Assembly (NCBI GenBank): GCA_044868295.1
Contig: JBIOWF010000185.1
Span: 1-35,721 of the forward strand
DNA length: 35,721 nucleotides
Source of the DNA: JBIOWF01 sp044868295
GTDB lineage: Bacteria; Actinomycetota; Actinomycetes; Streptosporangiales; Streptosporangiaceae
Direction: 5' to 3'
The position numbers and the translations under genes were made by a program. A model generated the notes under the pieces. The model worked only from the letters and a program-made list of their open reading frames with translations. It had not been told where the DNA came from and did not search any database. Below are positions 29,867-35,721 of the stretch, one piece after another (the stretch's first letter is position 1; every line of letters begins with the position of its first letter).

Positions 29867-30754
29867 GTGGCCGAGGGATTGGACAGGCTCCTGGACGGCA
29901 GGCGGCTGTCTCCTGCGCAGCGCCGCATCGCCCACTACCTCGCCGAGCACCTGCATGAGGCGATCTTCCTGTCCAGCGTCGAGCTGGCCGAGCGCGCGGG
30001 GGTCAGCCAGCCCTCGGTGACCAGATTCGCGATCGCCCTGGGCTTCGCCGGATTCCCCGACCTCCGGCACGCCCTGCGGCCCCTGGTCCTCAACGGGAAC
30101 GGCGCTCACGCGGCCGGGCCGGGCGACCATGCCGAACCGAACGGCACGCGTGTGCTGCGTGACGCGCTGGACTGCGAGATCCGCAACCTCACGCGCGTTC
30201 GTGAACGGCTCTGCGGAACCCCCGGCGGCCTGTCCGGGCCTTTACGCGATCTCGGTACGGCTCTCGCCGCGTCCGAGCCGCTTCCCGTGCTGGGGCTGCG
30301 GGTGTCGACCGGGCTGGCGATGACGTTCGCGTACTACGCGCGGCGGGTCCACCCTGACGTCCGGTTGCTCGCGCACGGCGGGTCCGAGCTGACCGAAGGG
30401 CTGCACGCGGCCCGCAGGGCGGGGGCCGGGTGGCTGCTCGCCATCATGCTGCCCCGCTATCCGGCGGAAGCCGTACAGGCACTGGGACAGGCACATGGAC
30501 TGGGGCTGCGGACCGCGGTGATCGTGGACCGGCCGGATGTGCCGTTCGCCGCCGACGTCGTGCTGGACGCGCCGGTCGGCGATCGGCTCGTGTTCGACTC
30601 CCACACAGGGCCGCTCGCCCTCGCCATGGCGCTCGTGGAGGCCATGGCCGACGCGGCCCCGTTGCGCACCCAGGCCCGGCTGGAGGAGTACGAGCGCATG
30701 ACGGACCGGACCGGCGTCTTCTTCACGCCGGAGCCCGCCGATCCACGCGCCTGA
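29867..30754 (+). CDS. MurR/RpiR-family transcriptional regulator
   Basis: 295 residues from GTG 29867, preceded by GGAGGAG. The N-terminal HTH_6 domain is RRLSPAQRRIAHYLAEHL, LSSVELAERAGVSQPSVTRFAIALGFAGFPDLR. The C-terminal SIS-like domain (about 130-270) has LPVLGLRVSTGLAMTFAYYARRV and VDRPDVPFAADVVLDAPV, where sugar-phosphate or related ligands bind. The 399-bp upstream stretch holds the operator at 29716-29733 and a GATCGG/CGATCG-rich region, and no gene I can support. The shared operator points to autoregulation and control of hutF; a histidine-pathway ligand is inferred. Confidence 0.85.
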   Translation: MAEGLDRLLDGRRLSPAQRRIAHYLAEHLHEAIFLSSVELAERAGVSQPSVTRFAIALGFAGFPDLRHALRPLVLNGNGAHAAGPGDHAEPNGTRVLRDALDCEIRNLTRVRERLCGTPGGLSGPLRDLGTALAASEPLPVLGLRVSTGLAMTFAYYARRVHPDVRLLAHGGSELTEGLHAARRAGAGWLLAIMLPRYPAEAVQALGQAHGLGLRTAVIVDRPDVPFAADVVLDAPVGDRLVFDSHTGPLALAMALVEAMADAAPLRTQARLEEYERMTDRTGVFFTPEPADPRA

Positions 30755-30789
30755 AATCAGGACGATCATGTCGCTCGGGTTGAGAGCGA

Positions 30790-30935
30790 TCATCACCATC
30801 ACGCCGGGCGTGTACCGCTGAGCGCCTCGGCACGCGGCACGCGGCGGGCCCACGCCGCGCGCATGCCTCATCGGCTCGCCGCGTGGCACGCAGGGGGCCG
30901 TGCCGCGAGGCCGGGCGCGCATGCCTGATCGCCCG
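30790..30935. repeat. GC-rich repeats and imperfect palindromes between regulator and SDR
   Basis: CGCGCATGCCTCATCGGC and CGCGCATGCCTGATCGCC are direct repeats. CCTCGGCACGCGGCACG pairs imperfectly with CGTGCCGCGAGG. No gene is recognised in the 198-bp gap. Confidence 0.5.
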
Positions 30936-30952
30936 CATCTAAGGTGGCACTC

Positions 30953-31645
30953 ATGACTCGACGTCCCTTCGCGCTGGTGACCGGGGCCTCTCGTGGCGTG
31001 GGCGCCGCGGTCGCGCGGGCTCTCGCGCCGACGTACGACCTGCTGCTCGGCGGCCGGGACGAGGCCGCGCTCGGCAAGATCTGTGCGGAGATCCCCGGCG
31101 CCCGGCCGTGGCCGGTCGAGCTCACCGCGGTCACCGAGCGGGACGTGGCCGGGCTCGACCGGCTCGACCTGCTGGTCCACAGCGCCGGAATCGCGCGGGT
31201 CGGCAGCCTCGCGGACACGCCTGTGGAGGTGTGGCGGCGGACGCTGGACGTCAACGTGGTCGCGGTGGCCGAGCTGACCCGGCTTCTGCTCCCGGCGCTG
31301 CGCGCGGCCAGGGGTCACGTCGTCCTCGTCAACTCCGGTTCCGGGCAGCGGGCCAACCCGGGGTGGGGGTCCTACGCGGCGAGCAAGTTCGCGCTGCGCG
31401 CCTTCGCCGACGCGCTGCGCCAGGAGGAACATCCGCACGGGGTGCGGGTCACCACCGTCTACCCGGGCCGAGTCGACACCGACATGCAGCGTGAGGTCCG
31501 CGCCCAGGAGCGTGGCGAATACGAGCCCGGCAGGTATCTCGACCCGGACTCGGTGGCGAGAGCACTGCTCGCGGCGGTCACCGCCGCTCCCGACGCGCAC
31601 ATCACCGAGATCACCATCCGGCCGGCGGCGGGCCCGGTCAGCTGA
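30953..31645 (+). CDS. Short-chain dehydrogenase/reductase
   Basis: 230 residues of SDR: cofactor loop TGASRGVGA at 10-18, HSAGIA near 77, catalytic S128, Y141 and K145 (YAASK), and PGRVDTDM after the active site. R35 in GGRDE favours NADP. ATG 30953 has TAAGGT 7 nt upstream and no Shine-Dalgarno, so the mRNA is probably leaderless. The substrate is unknown. It lies between the regulator and hutF, but hutF has its own promoter and operator, so membership in the hut system is doubtful. Confidence 0.85.
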   Translation: MTRRPFALVTGASRGVGAAVARALAPTYDLLLGGRDEAALGKICAEIPGARPWPVELTAVTERDVAGLDRLDLLVHSAGIARVGSLADTPVEVWRRTLDVNVVAVAELTRLLLPALRAARGHVVLVNSGSGQRANPGWGSYAASKFALRAFADALRQEEHPHGVRVTTVYPGRVDTDMQREVRAQERGEYEPGRYLDPDSVARALLAAVTAAPDAHITEITIRPAAGPVS

Positions 31646-31693
31646 AGGGCCTGCCCGGTCGCTGTTGTTCACCTCACTAGTCGCCCCTCCGTG

Positions 31694-31717
31694 GTGAATG
31701 GGTTCATTCACTAGAGT
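31694..31717 (+). promoter_or_regulatory. hutF promoter with operator palindrome
   Basis: GTGAATG-GGTT-CATTCAC (31694-31711) is a perfect 7-bp palindrome just ahead of TAGAGT (31712-31717), a -10 element. The site matches the regulator's own operator at 13 of 14 arm positions apart from the outer base pair. It would block polymerase when occupied. Confidence 0.72.
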
Positions 31718-31723
31718 GGCAGG

Positions 31724-33139
31724 GTGCTGGAACCACCCACGAACGAACCGCCAGGCGCCGTACGGAATCCGCTGCCCGCCGGAGACCCAGAGCGCGAAGT
31801 GACGAATTACTGGTGCGAGCTGGCGTGGCTGCCGCCCGGCGAGGTCGTGGAGAGCGTCACGATCACGACCGAGGGGCAGCGGATCGCGGAGATCCAGCCC
31901 GGGGTGCCCGCCCCGGCCGGCGCCGTACGACTGCCGGGACTGACCCTGCCCGGCCTGGCGAACGCGCACTCCCACGCTTTCCACCGGGCGCTCCGCGGCC
32001 ACACGCAGACCGGACGCGGCAGCTTCTGGACCTGGCGCGAGCAGATGTACGGCGTGGCCGCCCGGCTCGACCCCGAGCGTTACCTCGCCCTGGCCCGCGC
32101 GACGTACGCGGAGATGGCCCTCGCCGGGATCACCTGCGTGGGGGAGTTCCACTACCTGCATCACGGCCCCGGCGGCGTGCCGTACGAGGACCCGAACACG
32201 ATGGGGCACATGCTCGTCGAGGCCGCACGCGCCGCCGGGCTGCGCATCGCGCTGCTGGACACGTGCTATCTGACCGGCGGCATCGGCAGCCCGTTGGCGG
32301 GCACGCAGCTGCGCTTCGGTGACGGCGACGCCGACCGCTGGGCGGCTCGGGCCGAGGATCTGGCGCTGGCCTACAAGGGAGCCGACGACGTGGAGATCGG
32401 TGCCGCGATCCATTCGGTTCGCGCGGTGCCGCCCGAGCAGATGCCCGTGGTCGCGGACTTCGCGCAGCGGCACGCCGGTCCGCTGCACGCGCACGTCTCC
32501 GAGCAGCGGGCCGAGAACGACGCGTGCGTCGAGACCTATTCGGCGACGCCCGTGCAGGTGCTGCACGACCACGGCGCGCTGGGTCCCCGTTCGACGGCGG
32601 TGCACGCGACCCACCTGTCCGACGTGGACGTCGCCCTGCTCGGCGGCTCGACCACGCATGTGTGCATGTGCCCGACCACCGAGCGGGACCTCGCCGACGG
32701 CATCGGCCCGGCCCGCCGCCTGCTCGACGCGGGTTGCCCGATCACTCTGGGCTCGGACAGCCACGCGGTGATCGACCTGTTCGAGGAGGCTCGCGGCGTC
32801 GAGCTGGACGAACGGCTGGCCACCCAGGTGCGGGGCCGCTTCGGGGCCGCCGAGCTGCTGCACGCGGGCACGGCGGCCGGACACGCGTCGCTCGGTTTCC
32901 CCGACGCCGGGCTCCTGGTCCCCGGCGCGTGGGCCGACCTGGTGTCCGTCCGGCTCGACTCCGTCCGTACGGCGGGTGCGACGAAGGGGGCGGCGGTGGA
33001 GTCGGTCGTTTTCGCCGCGACGGCGGGCGACGTCCACTCGGTGGTCTCCGGAGGCAGGCGGGTGGTGGTGGACGGCCGGCATGCCATGGGCGACGTGGGC
33101 GCACTGCTCCGCGATGTGATCGCAGAAGCCCGCGCTTGA
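31724..33139 (+). CDS. hutF: Formimidoylglutamate deiminase
   Basis: 471 residues if the leaderless GTG 31724 is used. The family start YWCELAWLP fits GTG 31799 (446 residues), so the first 25 residues may be untranslated or an extension. It converts N-formimidoyl-L-glutamate to N-formyl-L-glutamate and ammonia in histidine breakdown. Amidohydrolase metal sites: NAHSHAFHRAL, a second HAHVSEQ, HATHLS and GSDSHAVIDLFEEAR. WREQMYGVAARLDP is typical of HutF. hutI follows after about 60 bp. hutH and hutU are not in the window. Confidence 0.9.
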   Translation: MLEPPTNEPPGAVRNPLPAGDPEREVTNYWCELAWLPPGEVVESVTITTEGQRIAEIQPGVPAPAGAVRLPGLTLPGLANAHSHAFHRALRGHTQTGRGSFWTWREQMYGVAARLDPERYLALARATYAEMALAGITCVGEFHYLHHGPGGVPYEDPNTMGHMLVEAARAAGLRIALLDTCYLTGGIGSPLAGTQLRFGDGDADRWAARAEDLALAYKGADDVEIGAAIHSVRAVPPEQMPVVADFAQRHAGPLHAHVSEQRAENDACVETYSATPVQVLHDHGALGPRSTAVHATHLSDVDVALLGGSTTHVCMCPTTERDLADGIGPARRLLDAGCPITLGSDSHAVIDLFEEARGVELDERLATQVRGRFGAAELLHAGTAAGHASLGFPDAGLLVPGAWADLVSVRLDSVRTAGATKGAAVESVVFAATAGDVHSVVSGGRRVVVDGRHAMGDVGALLRDVIAEARA

Positions 33140-33199
33140 CGGGTTTGCGGCCGGATGGCCCTGGCGAGGATCTGGAGACATGGGGCGAGGGCGAGGACG

Positions 33200-34348
33200 A
33201 TGACATCAACGGTGTTCGACGGGATCGGGCTGTTGTTCACGGCCGATCCGGCCAGGGAGGAGATCGAGGACGCGGCACTCGTGGTGGACGACGGTGTCGT
33301 CTCCTGGATCGGGCGCTCGGCCGACGCGCCCGCCGCGGACGCGAGGGTGGACGTCGACGGCCGGGCGATCATTCCGGGCTTCGTCGACAGCCACGCCCAT
33401 CTGGTGTTCGCCGGGGACCGCACGGCCGAGTTCGCGGCCCGGATGGCGGGCGAGGCGTACTCCGCGGGAGGCATCCGCGCCACCGTCGCGGCCACCCGCG
33501 CGGCCAGCGTCCCGGCCCTGGCCGCGAACACCGCCAGGCTCGTCGCGGAGATGCTCGCGCAGGGCACCACGACGGTCGAGATCAAGAGCGGCTACGGGCT
33601 CACGGTCGAGGACGAGCAGCGCTGCCTGGAGATCGCGAGCCAGTTCACCGAGGAGACCACCTATCTGGGCGCCCATGTGGTCCCGCCGGACGCCGAGGCG
33701 GACGAATATGTGCGGACCGTGACCGGGGCCATGCTCGACGCGTGCGTGCCGTACGCGAAGTGGGTGGACGTGTTCTGCGAGCGCGGGGCGTTCGACGAGG
33801 ACCAGACCCGTGAGATCCTCGCCGCGGGCATCAAGGCGGGGCTGCAGGCCAGAGTGCACGCGAACCAGCTCGGCGAGGGGCCGGGCGTGCGGATCGCCTG
33901 CGAGATGCTGGCGGCCTCGGCCGATCACTGCACTCACCTGACCGACGCGGACGTCGCCGCGCTCGCCGACAGCGGGGTGGTGGCCACGCTGCTGCCGGGA
34001 GCGGAGTTCAGCACCCGCTCGCCGTATCCGGACGCCCGGCGGCTGCTGGACGCGGGGGTGACGGTGGCCTTGGCGACCGACTGCAACCCCGGTTCGTCGT
34101 TCACGTCGTCGATGGCGTTCTGCGTGGCGGTGGCCGTACGCGACATGCGGATGACGCCTGTCGAGGCCGTCCGCGCGGCGACCCGCGGCGGAGCCCGTGC
34201 CCTGCGCCGGACCGATGTGGGGACGCTGCGGGTGGGCGCCCGGGCCGACCTGGTCATCCTGGAGGCGCCGTCGTACCTGCACCTGGCCTACCGGCCTGGA
34301 GTCCCGCTGGTCACCCAGGTGTGGCAGGGCGGCCGGCGGGTGGTTTGA
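33200..34348 (+). CDS. hutI: Imidazolonepropionase
   Basis: 382 residues from ATG 33200, preceded by GAGGGCGAGG. It opens the imidazolone ring to give N-formimidoyl-L-glutamate, the substrate of HutF. Metal and substrate motifs are VDSHAHLVFAGDR, EIKSGYGLT, LGAHVVPP, RVHANQLGEG, DHCTHL and ATDCNPGSS. It lies 60 bp after hutF on the same strand, so the two are probably one operon even though the enzymes act in the order HutI then HutF. Confidence 0.94.
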   Translation: MTSTVFDGIGLLFTADPAREEIEDAALVVDDGVVSWIGRSADAPAADARVDVDGRAIIPGFVDSHAHLVFAGDRTAEFAARMAGEAYSAGGIRATVAATRAASVPALAANTARLVAEMLAQGTTTVEIKSGYGLTVEDEQRCLEIASQFTEETTYLGAHVVPPDAEADEYVRTVTGAMLDACVPYAKWVDVFCERGAFDEDQTREILAAGIKAGLQARVHANQLGEGPGVRIACEMLAASADHCTHLTDADVAALADSGVVATLLPGAEFSTRSPYPDARRLLDAGVTVALATDCNPGSSFTSSMAFCVAVAVRDMRMTPVEAVRAATRGGARALRRTDVGTLRVGARADLVILEAPSYLHLAYRPGVPLVTQVWQGGRRVV

Positions 34349-34439
34349 CCGGCTCGCCGTGGGGTAATCGAGTGGCTTTCCGGGGTTCGCATCCTCCCTG
34401 GGGAGGAATCCAAAACCGTTCTCCGGTCGTATTATTTGG

Positions 34440-34465
34440 GGAATCTTTGCCCCGGAAAAACCGTT
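34440..34465 (+). promoter_or_regulatory. Sigma-R/SigH-type promoter of the sigma factor gene
   Basis: GGAAT (34440-34444), exactly 18 bp, then GTT (34463-34465): the consensus for the thiol-oxidative-stress ECF sigma factors of actinomycetes. The predicted start is near 34472, giving a leader of about 40 nt. A TATTAT at 34431-34436 could serve a second, vegetative promoter. Confidence 0.68.
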
Positions 34466-34510
34466 GATCAGGTCAGGACACTGCGGCGTGGCGGAGCGAG
34501 GTGCCATCGA

Positions 34511-35446
34511 ATGGCGACGGGGAATCGGACGCATGACCAGCACGTCTCTGACCGGGACTTGCTCGGAACCTATCTGGCCGAAATCGGGCGGGTTCCTCTA
34601 CTGACCGCGGAGCAGGAGGTGGAGCTCGCCAAGCGCATCGAGGCCGGTCTCTTCGCGGAGCACCTGCTGGACGGGGGACAGGCCGAGCCCAAGGTGCTGG
34701 ACGCGGCCGACGAGGAGTTGGAGCGCATAGCGATTTCCGGCCGGCGGGCGAAGGACGAGTTCATTCAGGCCAACCTGCGACTGGTGGTCGCGGTGGCGCG
34801 GAAATATTCGGGCCGGGGAATGCCCCTGATCGACCTCGTGCAGGAGGGAAATCTCGGCCTGGTCCGTGCGGTCGAGAAATTCGACTATCGGCGCGGTTAC
34901 AAGTTCTCCACCTATGCGACGTGGTGGATCCGGCAGTCGGTCGGGCGGTCCATTCACGAGCAGGCGCGGCCGGTGCGTCTTCCCACGCACGCGGGGGAGC
35001 AGATGACGCGGCTCATGCGGGTGCGCAGGGACATGCTGGCCGAGTTCGACGCCGAGCCGACAGATGCCGACCTGGCGGAGGTGCTGGATCTGCCGATCGA
35101 GCGGGTGCAGGAGCTGCGCCGCTGGGCGTCCGACCCGGTCTCCCTGCAACTGGGCGTCGGCGACGAGGACGAGACCGAGCTCGGGGACATGATCGCGGAC
35201 GACACCTGGGCCGACCCGGAGCAGCAGGCCATGGCGACCTTGGAGAAGGAGCGCCTGGAGCAGTGGCTGACCGGCCTGGAGGGACAGACGCGCGAGATGC
35301 TGCGCTGGCGGTACGGCCTCATGGACGGCAAGGAGCACACTCTCACCGAGGTGGGGGAGCGATACGGGATCGGCCGCGACCGGGCTCGGCGTCTGGAGCG
35401 TGACGCTCTGACACGCCTGCGCAAAATGGCGACTGCCGCGGCCTGA
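34511..35446 (+). CDS. Group 2 RNA polymerase sigma factor (HrdD-like)
   Basis: 311 residues from ATG 34511. Region 1.2 is DLLGTYLAEIGRVPLLTAEQEVELAKRIE in two parts. Region 2 runs through RLVVAVARKYSGRGMPLIDLVQEG and RRGYKFSTYATWWIRQSV (core binding, -10 recognition). Region 3 follows LPTHAGEQMTRL, and region 4 contains LTEVGERYGIGRDRARRLERDALTRLR for -35 contact. It lacks the long N-terminal extension of the primary sigma factor. In Streptomyces hrdD is a sigma-R target, matching the promoter seen here. A terminator follows 24 bp after the stop. Confidence 0.92.
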   Translation: MATGNRTHDQHVSDRDLLGTYLAEIGRVPLLTAEQEVELAKRIEAGLFAEHLLDGGQAEPKVLDAADEELERIAISGRRAKDEFIQANLRLVVAVARKYSGRGMPLIDLVQEGNLGLVRAVEKFDYRRGYKFSTYATWWIRQSVGRSIHEQARPVRLPTHAGEQMTRLMRVRRDMLAEFDAEPTDADLAEVLDLPIERVQELRRWASDPVSLQLGVGDEDETELGDMIADDTWADPEQQAMATLEKERLEQWLTGLEGQTREMLRWRYGLMDGKEHTLTEVGERYGIGRDRARRLERDALTRLRKMATAAA

Positions 35447-35469
35447 CCGTCAGCTGGGGAAGCAGTGAC

Positions 35470-35502
35470 AAACGCGCACTCCGCCGGGGTGCGCGTTTTG
35501 CG
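35470..35502 (+). terminator. Rho-independent terminator of the sigma factor gene
   Basis: AAACGCGCAC (35470-35479) and GTGCGCGTTT (35489-35498) form a perfect 10-bp stem with a 9-nt loop, ending in a T run (GTTTTGCGTT). Confidence 0.9.
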
Positions 35503-35519
35503 TTGGCGAGTGTTGGCGC

Positions 35520-35660
35520 GCACAGGCGAAACCTAAATGAAACATCCGGCGCGCGAGTTTCACAGATGTGAAACACGCAGAGTCGCGACCTGAAACGGCG
35601 GAAGAACACTCTGGGCCAACGTCAGTGCGCGAGCCGGTCAACGAAGCCCTGGATGAAGCC
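35520..35660 (+). promoter_or_regulatory. GAAAC/GTTTC cluster upstream of the last gene
   Basis: GTTTCAC-AGAT-GTGAAAC (35557-35574) is a perfect 7-bp palindrome. TGAAAC...GTTTCA flanks it on the left, and further GAAAC copies lie on both sides. It looks like an operator region for the gene starting at 35715. Confidence 0.5.
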
Positions 35661-35714
35661 ACTGCGCGAGTGATAACCGGCCACACGCCAAATGTAAGAA
35701 GGAGGGCCGTATCG

Positions 35715-35721
35715 ATGATCG
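35715..35721 (+). CDS. Start of a further gene (only two codons in window)
   Basis: ATG 35715 is preceded by AAGGAGG at ideal spacing and by an operator-like region. Only ATG ATC and one base are present, so the product cannot be named. Confidence 0.5.

Noticed and set aside
30242..33181. Very long minus-strand open frame opposite the regulator, SDR and hutF
   Set aside because: It is antisense to three clear genes, its product is Arg/His/Gly-rich without any domain, and it reflects the GC-rich third positions of the sense genes.

Overview
The window is high-GC DNA from an actinomycete. The evidence is GTG/TTG starts, leaderless promoters, DUF3618 and DUF6286 proteins, an HrdD-like sigma factor behind a GGAAT-N18-GTT promoter, and an actinobacterial tandem glycine riboswitch. 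A Streptosporangiales-type genome is a guess. Gene calls come from reading translations; no database search was possible.

Left part (1-7,480). A minus-strand reading frame begins as an HNH endonuclease, runs open through a complete tRNA-like cloverleaf, and continues into ribbon-helix-helix (RHH) antitoxin-like sequence that leaves the window. Then follow a Bcp peroxiredoxin with a divergent DUF3618 protein, a fold-III PLP enzyme, a DUF6286/AmaP-like membrane pair, a multi-membrane glycosyltransferase with a 9-residue tandem repeat tail, a 94-bp palindromic element, and a decayed alpha/beta hydrolase.

Glycine and ethanolamine block (7,482-18,536). A tandem glycine riboswitch leads gcvT-gcvH-sdaA. 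Beside it a group II intron (about 10,672-12,819) lies inside a second copy of the palindromic element. Beyond the intron is a minus-strand operon (glutamine synthetase-like ligase, aldehyde dehydrogenase, SDR, C26 gamma-glutamyl hydrolase) with a divergent GntR/FadR regulator. This set fits gamma-glutamylation of ethanolamine and its oxidation to gamma-glutamylglycine, releasing glycine, which is the ligand of the neighbouring riboswitch.

Middle part (18,540-21,660). A membrane protein, a small conserved-looking ORF, a 13-bp tandem array, an AbiEii-type nucleotidyltransferase whose DxD motif reads NxN, and an RHH/PIN toxin-antitoxin pair.

Metal/envelope block (21,709-29,467). A minus-strand group encodes a DUF4331 protein, a TPR membrane protein and a NiCoT/RcnA-like transporter with a His-rich loop. 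Divergent from it is a leaderless small HTH gene behind three GGTCAAC-type operators, followed by an ABC exporter.

Right part (29,867-35,721). A MurR/RpiR regulator, an SDR, hutF and hutI (histidine degradation). An 18-bp palindrome TGAATG-N6-CATTCA-like site occurs at both the regulator and hutF promoters. An HrdD-like sigma factor with a sigma-R-type promoter and a clear terminator follows, and the start of one more gene sits at the edge. Several genes and spacers carry in-frame or intergenic minisatellites, suggesting frequent slippage or duplication here.
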